A stretch of 64,000 nucleotides of DNA from G965216255 sp965216255 (GCA_965216255.1 OZ244148.1:4588001-4652000); one strand, 5' to 3'. Positions 26,499 through 35,921 are shown, counted from the first letter of the stretch. Numbers and translations are program-made. The notes: generated by a model not told the origin, from the sequence alone.

Positions 26499-27173
26499 AT
26501 GAATGATTTTGTACAGGCGGCGGCAGTGGACAGCGTGATTCTGGGCCCGGAACGCGCCGGGTCACTGCTCGAGCTTTTCTCGCAGGCGGGCGGCTTCCAG
26601 TGGCCAATTCTGGCTGTCCTGGCGGCGGGTCTTCTCGTGCTTGCCACCCGTTTTGTCCGGCTCCTCTTCGACGGCTTCGCCGCGCGGCATCTCAAGCGCA
26701 TGCCGGTGGATGTACTAAGGGAGGCGGATTTCCGGAGCGAACTCGCCCGGAGCGCGGACAGTCTTTATGCGCGACTTCTTTCCGGCATGCTGGAAGTGTG
26801 GAGCGCGTGCCCGGCCGATCCCACGGCACTGGGGCAGGAGGCCGGCATCGCTGCGGGGGCTGCGCGAGCTTCGTACTCTCGCACAGAGCGCCTGGTCGGC
26901 TTCTTCTCCAGTTCGGCGGGAGGGCTGGGTCTATTGGGCACGCTCGTCGGAATCTACGCCCTCTTTTCTGCGGGCTCGCGCGATGCGGAAACCATCTTTG
27001 CAGGCATTGCCATCGCCGTCGTCTCCACGCTGCTCGGCATCATCGTAACCATTGTGCTCGAGTTGCTGGAGACCCTGACGCAGGGCTGGACCAGTCGTTA
27101 CGTAGAGGGGGCAGAAGCCTGGGCCTCCGCCGTACGCTACCGCCTCATGGCGCTGCACCGACCGGAGGCCTAG
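26499..27173 (+). CDS. exbB: ExbB/TolQ/MotA-family proton-channel protein
   Basis: The protein has 224 residues. Three transmembrane segments are in the family layout: about 29-52 (QWPILAVLAAGLLVLATRFV), 135-157 (FFSSSAGGLGLLGTLVGIYAL) and 165-192 (IFAGIAIAVVSTLLGIIVTIV). The conserved GLLGTLVG...TIFAGIAIAVVST signature is clear. ExbB forms a pentameric channel with ExbD and uses the proton gradient to move TonB. Two ExbD-like genes and a TonB-like gene follow without gaps. Confidence 0.92.
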   Translation: MNDFVQAAAVDSVILGPERAGSLLELFSQAGGFQWPILAVLAAGLLVLATRFVRLLFDGFAARHLKRMPVDVLREADFRSELARSADSLYARLLSGMLEVWSACPADPTALGQEAGIAAGAARASYSRTERLVGFFSSSAGGLGLLGTLVGIYALFSAGSRDAETIFAGIAIAVVSTLLGIIVTIVLELLETLTQGWTSRYVEGAEAWASAVRYRLMALHRPEA

Positions 27174-27175
27174 AC

Positions 27176-27535
27176 ATGCGCGGAACGCTCATACTGCGCC
27201 TCGTGGACATCACGCTGCTCCTTTTGCTCAGCCTCATGGCCGCGGCCGCCATCCAGCCGGAGGATATCCTAATGCCCGTGACCAAGGAAATGGAAGACCG
27301 GGGCCGTGCGGTGCGGCCGCTCCGTGTAGTGCTGACGGCTACGGGAGAAGCCTACATTCCGGAGGTGGGGAAGCTGCCGCTGGAGGCATTGCCGGCGCTC
27401 TTTGCAGCGGGCATGGGCACGGTGGAATTTATTGCGGACCGCAGCGCGCCAGCTGGCATGCTTTTCGCCTGCCACCGCGCCGCCCGGCGCGCCGGATGGC
27501 GTGCCGTCTTCCTGGTAGAGCGCCATACCCCATGA
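27176..27535 (+). CDS. exbD: ExbD/TolR-like protein 1
   Basis: The protein has 119 residues from the ATG at 27176, two bases after the exbB stop. One N-terminal transmembrane helix (LRLVDITLLLLLSLMAAA) carries the functional aspartate at residue 11. The periplasmic part has a TolR-like fold: VVLTATGEAYI, AGMGTVEFIADRSAP and GWRAVFLVER. It overlaps the next gene by ATGA at 27532. Confidence 0.85.
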   Translation: MRGTLILRLVDITLLLLLSLMAAAAIQPEDILMPVTKEMEDRGRAVRPLRVVLTATGEAYIPEVGKLPLEALPALFAAGMGTVEFIADRSAPAGMLFACHRAARRAGWRAVFLVERHTP

Positions 27536-27927
27536 AACACGCACGCGGCATGCTGATCCGGTTCATCGACCTGGGATTGCTACTTCTTATGGCCTTCCTC
27601 GCCGTCGCCGATCTGGATGATACGTTTCAGGTTGCGCTCCCTGGCATGAAGCCCGGCGCCAGCGGCAGGGGAAGCGTCTATCAGATACGCTTTGCTGCCG
27701 GGGCGCGTTATGTGGTTACGCGGTCGCCAGAAGGTACACCTGTCTGCACGGCCGGCAGCCTGGAGGCCCTCGCCGCATGCGTGCGTGGCCACGGGTGGGC
27801 CCGGTACGTGCTGGTTCCGGAAGGCGCCGCCGCGGTGCAGCACCTGGTCAATGTTCTGGATGTTTGCAAGGCTGAAGGGCTGTCGTGTGCACTTGGAAGA
27901 AGCCCGATACCCGCCCATGAAGACTAG
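27532..27927 (+). CDS. ExbD/TolR-like protein 2
   Basis: The protein has 131 residues from the ATG at 27532. The N-terminal transmembrane helix (LIRFIDLGLLLLMAFLAVADL) has the membrane aspartate at residue 13. The periplasmic domain resembles the first copy (IRFAAGARYVVTRS; GWARYVLVPEGAAAVQHLVNVLD) but is divergent, with three cysteines. Paired ExbD paralogues occur in some Bacteroidota Ton clusters. It overlaps the next gene by 11 bases. Confidence 0.8.
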   Translation: MKHARGMLIRFIDLGLLLLMAFLAVADLDDTFQVALPGMKPGASGRGSVYQIRFAAGARYVVTRSPEGTPVCTAGSLEALAACVRGHGWARYVLVPEGAAAVQHLVNVLDVCKAEGLSCALGRSPIPAHED

Positions 27928-28831
27928 ATCCTATCGCATTCAAGAGCGGCTCGCCAGCGGCCTTGTGGCCGCGCTTCTTCTTGCTGGTGCGTGGCTCGTG
28001 GCCGACAGTCTGCATGTCGCCGGCCATGCGCCAGCGCCGCTTGGACTCGTATTTGAAGACATGGGGGCAGTACCCGAGGAAGCACAGACTGTGGCTGCGG
28101 CGCCCGCTAACACGACGCTGGAACGCGCGGAGATGAATGGGCCCCTGCTTTCCGCGGACCCGGCACGGAAGATTCGTGCCGCCCCGCGCCGTTCTGCGCC
28201 GGCGCACCGGATAAGGCGGGCACCGAGTGCTGCGCCTGCCGCGCGGAAAGCGGCGCAGAGGTTTGTAGTAGAGTCCGCCGCCGCACGCACGCGAAAAGAC
28301 GCTGCACCATCCATTGGGCTGTCTGAGGAAGAGCGCGAGGATTCGCGGCATGACATCCGGCGCCTCAAAGTGGAGTCGCCAAAGCTTAGGCGCGAGGCCC
28401 CAAAGCCCAGCGTGGACAGGGAAGCCGGCTCTGCCAGCACTGCGCTCCAGGTAGATGCCATCATAGAATGGATGCGGCTGCATGCCTCCGAGCTGCCGCC
28501 GGGCATCAGGCGCCACACGGGATTGCGCCCCGGCAATCTCTCGGCAACGGCCACGCTTATGGATGGCGGCGACGCCTACGAAGTCTACCTTCTCGCGCGC
28601 GTCCCCGTCCGCGAAATTCACATCGTGCTCGTAAGGGGAGAGGAGACGTACTACCTCATTGATCGAAGTTTCCAGCGGGAGGGGCGCTCGTTTCGGGTGG
28701 GCTATGCCCGGCGGGACGGTAGCCTCATCACCGGTGTCGTATCGGAGGAGCGTGCAGCCTCAAGCCCCGAGGCTTCCCGCTTCTACCGCGTTTTTCTTTC
28801 ATGGTGGGACAAAGAGCGCTTGAGGCTATGA
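27917..28831 (+). CDS. TonB-like periplasmic-spanning protein (non-canonical)
   Basis: The protein has 304 residues from 27917. A cytoplasmic start is followed by one transmembrane helix at about 11-31 (LASGLVAALLLAGAWLVADSL) and a linker at ~60-170 rich in Ala, Pro, Arg and Lys. The globular C-terminal domain (~175-304) starts ALQVDAIIEWMRLHASELPP. This is the TonB/TolA architecture and the gene sits where tonB would follow exbBD. The C-terminal domain lacks an obvious TonB box-binding YP motif, so the TonB role is inferred from layout and neighbours. It overlaps the next start by ATGA. Confidence 0.68.
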   Translation: MKTRSYRIQERLASGLVAALLLAGAWLVADSLHVAGHAPAPLGLVFEDMGAVPEEAQTVAAAPANTTLERAEMNGPLLSADPARKIRAAPRRSAPAHRIRRAPSAAPAARKAAQRFVVESAAARTRKDAAPSIGLSEEEREDSRHDIRRLKVESPKLRREAPKPSVDREAGSASTALQVDAIIEWMRLHASELPPGIRRHTGLRPGNLSATATLMDGGDAYEVYLLARVPVREIHIVLVRGEETYYLIDRSFQREGRSFRVGYARRDGSLITGVVSEERAASSPEASRFYRVFLSWWDKERLRL

Positions 28832-30294
28832 TGCGTCCGCAGATTGTGGTTTGGATGGTCCTGCACCTGGCTGCGTGCCGCGGAATGGTCGCTGTGACAG
28901 TGGGGCCGGAGCCTGAGCCTGTACCCGCATCCCTCGCTGAGTTTCGGATTGTGGGCATAGACAGCGCGTTTGCGCTAAAGGCGAGGGCGCTGGCAGACAG
29001 CGCTTTTGCGAGCCCTGAAGAAGAGGCGGAAAGTGCCGCGCTGAAGCAGGAGGGCCTCGCCCTTGCCGCCCTTGGTACAACATTTGCCTCCCCCGAAATG
29101 TCGTTTCTGGCCGAACCGACCGGGCGGGATACAAGCTCCACCGCCGCAAAGGAGGCGGCCATCCGTGCATTCAATGACGGCGCAGGCGTACTGGAAGCAT
29201 ACGTGAGCGAGCCGGACAGCGTGCGTGCGGCGGTGTTTCTCAAGGAGGCGGAAACTCGGTTCGAGGCGGCGCTGCGGGCAAATCCCTTTGATGGCGAAGC
29301 GCGCTTTTGGCTCTCCAGGGTGTACAGGATTCGGGCGATGGCGCTCGAGGAGGAGGGCGCAAATGACGAGGCTGTACGCGTGCTGCGGCGGCTTTTTGCC
29401 ATGCACCAGGACCGCCACGACTACGCAGGGCTCCTGGCTGAAGCGCTGGAGTGGATGGCAAACTCGGAGGCGCTCAGCGAGGCGGCGGACCTGTGGCTAC
29501 TGGCTGCGTCCATTGCCATGGACGATGCGCTTATGTCGGAGACCCCGGCAGATTCCAGCGCAATCATGAATTACTTTGCCCGAAGCAGCCGGGCGAGCGT
29601 TGGGGCAGGGGAGAGCGTACCGGCACTCAGGGCTTTGGATTTTGCGGAGCCGTGGGTGAGATCGGATGCGGAAAGAGCGTTCATTGGCGCCGAGCGGGAG
29701 TGGATCCAGTGGGATGACGGCAATCTGGCTACGCGTGCGGCGTGGGATTCGCTGCTTGCGCTTGGAGACACGGATGAGGAAGCGGCAGCAAGCGGGATGG
29801 AGGCGCTGCTGCCCAAGGTTGCCCAGGGCGCGGCCCGGGCAGAAGTCCAGCATCAACTTGCACTTTTGTACCACGCTTTGGGCCGCGACGATGAAGCAAT
29901 CGGCCAGCTGCATGGCCTATGGCGGGAGTTGGTGGATAGTGGGATTGATGCGGGGCCGGAATTTTCTCGCCTGCGGGAAGACTACGGGATGCTGGCTTTC
30001 AATTTAGGGCAGCAGCGGAAGCGCGAGGGTGAGCGTGTGGTGGCGCTGGGTTATTTGCTGCAGAGTGAACAGACGGGTTTTTCGGGGGCGGCGAGGGCGG
30101 CGTTTGCCGTGGCTCTATTGCTGAATAACAACGTGGAGGCTTCGTTGGCGGCAGCGCTCAGGGCAGAAAAGGTCATGCTCCAACTGGATGACAAAGAGCA
30201 GAAAGACCTTCTCCGCTACCTGATTGAGCTATATCGCCGCAGTGGCGACCGCGCGTCAGCAGAGCGCTATTTTGGCAAGTATCGTGATTTGTAG
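28828..30294 (+). CDS. TPR-type lipoprotein
   Basis: The protein has 488 residues from 28828. The start MMRPQIVVWMVLHLAACRG has a lipobox LAAC, so it is probably an outer-membrane or periplasmic lipoprotein. The body is all-alpha, with TPR-like pairs (AEARFWLSRVYRIRAMALEEEG-type and later QHQLALLYHALGRDDEAIGQLH). This is the last gene of the operon. It is followed by a weak stem (CGTCAAC/GTTGACG near 30309-30332) and IS debris. TPR lipoproteins often act as assembly factors, for example PilF-like ones for pili. This specific role is inference. Confidence 0.78.
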   Translation: MMRPQIVVWMVLHLAACRGMVAVTVGPEPEPVPASLAEFRIVGIDSAFALKARALADSAFASPEEEAESAALKQEGLALAALGTTFASPEMSFLAEPTGRDTSSTAAKEAAIRAFNDGAGVLEAYVSEPDSVRAAVFLKEAETRFEAALRANPFDGEARFWLSRVYRIRAMALEEEGANDEAVRVLRRLFAMHQDRHDYAGLLAEALEWMANSEALSEAADLWLLAASIAMDDALMSETPADSSAIMNYFARSSRASVGAGESVPALRALDFAEPWVRSDAERAFIGAEREWIQWDDGNLATRAAWDSLLALGDTDEEAAASGMEALLPKVAQGAARAEVQHQLALLYHALGRDDEAIGQLHGLWRELVDSGIDAGPEFSRLREDYGMLAFNLGQQRKREGERVVALGYLLQSEQTGFSGAARAAFAVALLLNNNVEASLAAALRAEKVMLQLDDKEQKDLLRYLIELYRRSGDRASAERYFGKYRDL

Positions 30295-30399
30295 TGAAAG
30301 TTGATCAACGTCAACAATAATGGGGGTTGACGACAACTAAAAACAAGGAATTACATAGTGATTGCCCGAAAGCGATTTGAGTCTGTGTCGACAACTTGT

Positions 30400-31459
30400 G
30401 CATAAGGCGGAGTGCACGCTAGAGGCCTTGGAGCGGCGCAGGATCGCGCACGAGGAGACATAGTGCTATTTGCGGCACGCCAAGCGACAGATAGAGCGCC
30501 GATTGATCAAGGGGGAAGTGATTCCGCACCGTGAGAAGGTCTTCTTGATCCAAGAGGAGCACACGCGCTGGATTAGCAAGGGCAGGGCGGGCGTGGTGGC
30601 GGAGTTGCTGCTTCGTCTGGCAGAGGAAGCGCACGAGAGTGATGTGGCAGCAGCGATAGACATTCCGGCGGAGCTGCAGCGCAGGGAGGATAGGCTGGCG
30701 GGTATTGCGCCGGCAAAGGAGGCGATTGCCGTGCGTGCCAAGGAACGTTATGCCCAAGAGATGGCGCAGTACGAGGCGAAGATGCAGCGGCGGGTGGCCC
30801 ATGAGGAGGCTATGGGCAAGTAAATAGCGGGACAATTTCCGCAATCTCCGAAGGCAGAGCCGCCTCGAGACACGGATCAGGTCAACTTGACGGATGTGGA
30901 CAGCCGCATCATGCCGCACCTGGGAGGCTTCGAGCAGTGCTCCAATGGTCAGATCGCAGTCGGTCACGACAGCCGGTTGATCGCGCTGCAGCACGTAAGC
31001 CAATAGCAGGGTGACCGTAGGCGAAGTGGTTCAGATGCTGGAGCAGCGGCCAGCGCACACCACAAGTGCAAAGCGGACACTGGAAGCGGACTCCGGCTAC
31101 TTCAGCCGCGGCTATGTGATGGCCTGTGAAGCGGCCGGGTCGATCCACTCATCGGTCCAAGACGCAAGAAGCACACCGAGCCCCTATGGGAGCGACTGGC
31201 ACCATCGGTGGCGCAGCACATGGACCATGACCGGAAGGGATGTTCGGTAGCGCACATGAAGGTGCGCTTGAAGACGGAGGAAGGCAGGCGGCTGTACGTG
31301 GCCCGGAAGGCGACGGCCGAGTCGGTCTACGGCATTATCAAACAGGCCATGGGCTTCCATTGGTTCCTGACCAGAGGTCTGGAAGCGGTACGATCCGAGT
31401 GGGCATTGGTATGCATAGCATACAACATCCGGCGGCTCTACGCACTGCGTAGCGGCTAA
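30400..31459 (+). pseudogene. IS1182-family transposase remnant
   Basis: The fragments are out of frame with one another. A helical N-terminal/middle piece (30470-30823, ERRLIKGEVIPHREKVFLI) is followed by TDVDSRIMPHLGGFEQCSNGQIAV near 30893-30960. A last piece near 31215-31459 contains MKVRLKTEEGRRLYVARKA, IIKQAMGFHWFLTRGLEAVRSEW and IAYNIRRLYAL, typical of the IS1182 C-terminus. At least three frame breaks are present. Nothing else recognisable lies up to 31767. Confidence 0.7.
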
Positions 31460-31767
31460 TCGGCGGTAAGCAAGGCCCGCTTTCGCAATAAAACTCGAGA
31501 CAAGCATGGCCTGTGCAGGCTGCAGAGCAGCTCAGATACAACCCGCAGAATAGAAGTCGGCACGCGCTAGGTGTCCTATGCCAATACCCACCTCCAATTC
31601 AAGAACAAGAGAGCAATGCTCGACAGACTCCTAGGTCTCCGTTGCTGGATCTAGCGAAACACTGGGCTTCTGAAAGGGTATTCGAGGCAACCATTCGATC
31701 CGGCCAATCGTATCAACAGCTACTAGTGATGTTTGATAACCGATCAGGGGCAAAGTAGAGGTCTAAC

Positions 31768-32565
31768 GTGGGCCCTTTGCCATCGTTCAAGAATCCACCA
31801 GTGATCGAGGTCGCGATCGCTGCTCAATTTAGGCCCATCGACGATCTGACTAGCCCTCGCGTTGGATTGCTCTGGCAGAGATACCGCGAAGAGTTCCCTA
31901 ATCTGGAAGTCCACCCTGCCCTTGAACCTCGGTTTGAACGTTCCGGTCCAGTTCCACCCCAGAATTTTCAGATAGAGATAGGAAAGCATCCCACGTCCCG
32001 CGTATGGTTTGTCACGGATGACAAATCGAATCTGATCCAGATTCAACAGGACCGATTCGTCTTCAATTGGCGCAGGATCGATGGCAAAGATTATCCCAGG
32101 TATGAACATGTGAGAGCAAAGTTCGAGAAGCATTTTGGCGTCTTCCATGAGTTCCTCGCGGTAGAACAATTAGGTGAGCTGAAACTGAATCAGTGGGAAC
32201 TCGCCTATGTTAATCATATCCCGGCTAGCGATGGATGGCGCCATCACGGTGAACTCGGCTCGGTAGTCCCGTTATTAGTGGGAGACATGAGCGGAATGTT
32301 CCTGCCTGGTCCGGAAGACATCACGCTACATGTACGATATCCGATACTAGACGGGAAGTCCCTCTGTAGGCTTTACGTCGTGGCCAATCCCGCAGTCAGC
32401 ATTCCATCTGGCGATTCGGCCTTTAGGCTCACGCTTACAGCGAGGGGGAAACTAGGGGATGCAGAACTGAGATCTCGGCTGGATATGGGCCACGAATGGA
32501 TCGTCCGCGGATTCACAGAAGTGACTTCACAAATGATGCACCAATTCTGGGAGCGAGAGCGATGA
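31768..32565 (+). CDS. TIGR04255-family protein
   Basis: The protein has 265 residues, with a GTG start at 31768 preceded by an AGAG sequence. The N-terminus reads LPSFKNPPVIEVAIAAQF, then LGLLWQRYREEFP, and RVWFVTDDKSNLIQIQQDRF followed by FNWRR and YPRYEHVRAKFEKHF. These are the signatures of the TIGR04255 family, sporadically distributed proteins of about 260 residues with no established biochemical role. It is first in a three-gene cassette; the next gene overlaps it by 4 bases. IS remnants on both sides point to horizontal movement. Confidence 0.82.
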   Translation: MGPLPSFKNPPVIEVAIAAQFRPIDDLTSPRVGLLWQRYREEFPNLEVHPALEPRFERSGPVPPQNFQIEIGKHPTSRVWFVTDDKSNLIQIQQDRFVFNWRRIDGKDYPRYEHVRAKFEKHFGVFHEFLAVEQLGELKLNQWELAYVNHIPASDGWRHHGELGSVVPLLVGDMSGMFLPGPEDITLHVRYPILDGKSLCRLYVVANPAVSIPSGDSAFRLTLTARGKLGDAELRSRLDMGHEWIVRGFTEVTSQMMHQFWERER

Positions 32566-33059
32566 CACCTCCTGCGTTAACTGTGGTGGATGCTCATATC
32601 TACCCACCGCACTTCCCTGGCCCGACTTATTTTGGTGGCACTTTAGAGCCCTGTCGTATTTCGCTGAAGGTACCGCCGATCACGTACCTGATTGAACAGC
32701 CTCAGCCGAACTCATGGTTTCTCGGAATTAGGGATGAGATACGGGGCTATCTGGAACTGGCCCCCAACTGGGATTCATATGGCGGAGGCCCGATATCTAA
32801 CGTGGTAGTGGGCGTGGCGGAGCGCTTTGCGGAGCTTATGGCAATAATTGGTTTTTCACGCCCAAACATTTGTCCTGAGCCCTCAGGGGGAATCCTCCTT
32901 GAATGGCAGAGTCTCACGCAAGTCTTAACCGTGGATATCGAAAGCGACGATATCCATCGAATTTATTTCTCTTACGAGTCTGCCGAGACGCCCGAGCTGG
33001 ATGGTGAAGGGAATCTAGATGAGTTGGTCCGGGGAGGGTTTCTGCATGATCCCTTCTGA
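32562..33059 (+). CDS. Conserved-looking protein of unknown function, partner of TIGR04255 gene
   Basis: The protein has 165 residues from the ATG at 32562, which overlaps the upstream stop (ATGA). The central stretch APNWDSYGGGPISNVVVG, then PEPSGGILLEWQSLTQVLTV and DIHRIYFSY, is the pattern of small proteins often found next to TIGR04255 genes. I do not know its function. No signal peptide or membrane segment is present. Translational coupling suggests the two proteins act together. Confidence 0.72.
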   Translation: MTPPALTVVDAHIYPPHFPGPTYFGGTLEPCRISLKVPPITYLIEQPQPNSWFLGIRDEIRGYLELAPNWDSYGGGPISNVVVGVAERFAELMAIIGFSRPNICPEPSGGILLEWQSLTQVLTVDIESDDIHRIYFSYESAETPELDGEGNLDELVRGGFLHDPF

Positions 33060-33082
33060 GGAGGCTGTTTTGAACTCTGCCG

Positions 33083-33502
33083 ATGCCATCGCCTAAGTAT
33101 GCAGACGATCCGTCAATAGGGGATGACGAAATGATTTGGCGGCGGATCCCTAATGGGATGGTTCACCTGGATTCCTCCATGGGTAGATGGCGACCTCAAA
33201 GCGGGCTATTCAGCGATTCTAGAGACAGAACGCCGATGTCAGCGCATCGGGCGAAATGCTACGGTGGCCCCGAAGAGGCAAATGTCGGGGACAACCTGAT
33301 GGTGGGGTTAAGCGTGCGCTTCCTACGTGAACTGGCCCTCGGGATTGCGACGGCCCCCCTGCAGCCAAGTGACCGAGGCCATGTATTCGTGTTTGGTAAT
33401 AAGACGCCCTCAGTCAAGAGGCAGCTGGCAAAACACGCGAGATGGGTGATCCCGCCACATGAGGACTCGCGACAATTCTTCGAAAACGTCAATTCCGACT
33501 AG
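33083..33502 (+). CDS. Small protein of unknown function, third gene of TIGR04255 cassette
   Basis: The protein has 139 residues. The N-terminal half has DDEMIWRRIPNGMVHLD and RWRPQSGLFSDSRDRTPMSAHRA. The C-terminal half has PLQPSDRGHVFVFGNKTPSVKRQLAKHARWV. It looks cytoplasmic. I do not recognise the function. It starts 23 bases after its neighbour, in the same direction, and is followed by about 400 bases without a gene. Confidence 0.68.
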   Translation: MPSPKYADDPSIGDDEMIWRRIPNGMVHLDSSMGRWRPQSGLFSDSRDRTPMSAHRAKCYGGPEEANVGDNLMVGLSVRFLRELALGIATAPLQPSDRGHVFVFGNKTPSVKRQLAKHARWVIPPHEDSRQFFENVNSD

Positions 33503-33902
33503 GCACAGCATGGTGTCGGCTAACCGATGGTTTTAATCCAATTCTTCCCTGCTTGTCGCCGTTTCGTCCGTTCCGTGCATTCCCGTCGAATCTGCCAGTA
33601 GCAAGGTTCGGCATACATCTGGCTGAGCTCTGCACTCTGCCGCTAACGGATTCTAACGCAGGCTACGGGAAGCGGAGATTGGACGCGACCAGACCTGTAA
33701 ATGCTTGTATATCAGTCCCAACTCTGGTAAGCATGCTACAATCACGATAAGCAGATACGGTGAAAGAACCGACTGAAGAAAGACACGACCTGATTTGGAC
33801 GGTTTCAGAGGTGTAAAGTATTGTTTTTATTGGGATGACTCTTCCGACTGAACACAATAAATCCGCCTTACTGCAGGACAATAACGCCGTTCAAGAAAGC
33901 TA

Positions 33903-35575
33903 CTCCCCAGACTCCTCTTTCAGCGGGACCGTACTCCGCTGCAGTGTTAGACCTACCGCCTTGTAGAGATTGATCTGCTGCCTGCCTGTGGCCGCGGGCA
34001 CCAAGTAGCGCTTACCCGTACCCTGGTCCCGCATTACCGACACCTCCACTGCCGAGAGCTCCGACAGGATGCGCGCCTCACTCAGCGGCTCCTTGCCACC
34101 GTGCATGCTGTTATGCCGGTAGCGCAAGATGCGCAGCAGGGCGAAGGCCACGAAACAAATCGCCATGTGCGCCTTCACCCGACGCTGCGTCCAGTGAAAG
34201 ATGGGACGCACTGCTAACGCGCACTTCAGCACCCGAAAGCCTTCTTCTATCCGCCACAGCTCGCCGTACTGGGCGTACACCTCCTGCGGCGCGAGCGTCT
34301 CCAAGCTGGTCCATAGCCCGTGCAGGCCGCCAAAGGCCTGCGTCTTTCTCTATCGCCTCTTCGTTCAGACTCACCGCTCCCTGGTCCAGGAACCGACCAC
34401 TTCTACCCTTGCCCTTGACTCCCTGCGCCAGATTGACATTGGCCTTCTCTACGGCTTTCTGCCTGTCGTGCACATCCTTGGCCGCTTTCTTCGGACAGTA
34501 CGGCAGGACCAGACGCCGCCCGCCGAGGCGCCTTTCGGCAACCATGCGGCCTTCTGCCATGGGCTGCCACTCTTGCACTGCCGTGATATCACGCGTAGCC
34601 TTCTTCCCCATGGAGCGCAGCCGGGCCGCCACCACAAAGTCGTATCCTTTGCTAAGAAGCAGCGCCAGATTCTCCTGGCTCATCATGCCGGCGTCGGCTA
34701 CGAAGACCACCTTGCCCAACAGCGCTGCTGCAGCGCCGCAATGGCCGGATCAAGGGTCTTGACATCGGTCGTATTGCCGGCAAAGAGCTCATATCCTATG
34801 GGCAAACGCTGCGTTGTCTGGATGAGCGCTACCTGCACCCGGTGCGGCTTGCCGTCCTTGCTGTAGTCCTTCTTCCGGAGCTCATCCTCACTGTCCGAAG
34901 CAAAGCTGAGCGTCGTAACATCAAAGAAGAGCACGTCTACCTTGCCGCCCAAGAGGCCCGTCACTTCTCGGGAGACGATATCCTGCAGGCGCCTGATACG
35001 GCCTTCGTTTACCGCATCCATCATGCGGTAAAACTTCTCTACCGGCACTTCAGAGCCCTCTTCTTTGGAGAGCCGCCAGGCGTAGCAGTACGGCCTGCCG
35101 GAACAGACGCCGGGCCATGGTCTGCCTTTCGGTGAAGACCTCACTCGGGCCCAACCGATTGCAGAGGGCCCCGGAAACTTCATGGAAGCCCACACACACA
35201 CGCTTCGTTTCCTCCAGGGCACGGGCATCCCGGATGGGCAGCGGATTTGTTTGCTGCTTGCGCCTGCGGGCCAGAAGGATCTCGTCTGCGCTATCGGCGG
35301 CGGGAAAGAGGGAGGGTTGTTTCTCTTCTTGTAAGCGGCGCATTTCGAGTTCGGCGACACCGAGCAGGGCCCCCTAGGGCCATGCCTTCGGGGGCGCTGC
35401 CCATGTGGCGCACGATCTTGAGTCGGGGTTTGCCTTCGGTATTTCTGTACCCGTACACGATCTGTACGGTGACGTTCTTGGTCGTTTTTCGTCTGAGGAT
35501 GCGCACAAACATAATGGGTGTAAGATACGGAATAGACCTGCTGAGCACTGTGACGACACCATGAACTGAACACAA
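33903..35575 (-). pseudogene. IS1634-family transposase, multiply frameshifted
   Basis: Read from 35575 leftward, the start MFVRILRRKTTKNVTVQIVYG is typical of IS1634 transposases. The frame then shifts near 35370-35100. The second piece has VPVEKFYRMMDAVNEGRI, VDVLFFDVTTLSFAS and ELFAGNTTDVKTL. The third, from 34719, has VVFVADAGMMSQENLALL (DDE region). The last (34304-33900) has GELWRIEEGFRVLK and RRVKAHMAICFVAFALLRIL. At least three frame breaks inactivate it. The flanks 33503-33899 and 35583-35877 hold nothing else recognisable. Confidence 0.85.
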
Positions 35576-35877
35576 CTTTCACGAACCGACGACTTCCCGA
35601 TCCTATTTGCCTTGCTGCACGCCTATTACGAAACCACGGTCCTCACGCTACCGTCGAAGTCAGGATGCAAAACGTGGCATGACGCGATCCAAATACGGGG
35701 GTGCGTTTTCCGTTGATGCGCTCGCCCGGCAGGCCCTGTCACCTTATCCTACCCGCTCCCGTTTGCCGGAAGGCACCCTACCACTTCCAGCAGGCATCTC
35801 AGCATAGGCCATGGCTTCAGGGCTTGCCCCCTCTGCATGCGTTTGCGAGCCGCCTGTGACAGCGCCGTTCAAAATGG

Positions 35878-35912
35878 CATTCCTGCGGGGCAACCGCCGC
35901 CCCGCAGGAATG
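35878..35912 (-). terminator. Intrinsic-terminator-like hairpin after the BNR-repeat gene
   Basis: A perfect 14-bp stem (CATTCCTGCGGGGC / GCCCCGCAGGAATG) closes a 7-base loop. On the minus strand it begins about 10 bases after the stop at 35922 and is followed by CCATTTTG, a short T-run. This fits rho-independent termination of the leftward gene. Confidence 0.78.
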
Positions 35913-35921
35913 CGCGGCATG

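Noticed and set aside
30309..30332. Terminator after the 23-kb operon
   Set aside because: The stem CGTCAAC/GTTGACG is only 7 bp, AT-containing and lacks a T-run; too weak to list as a terminator.
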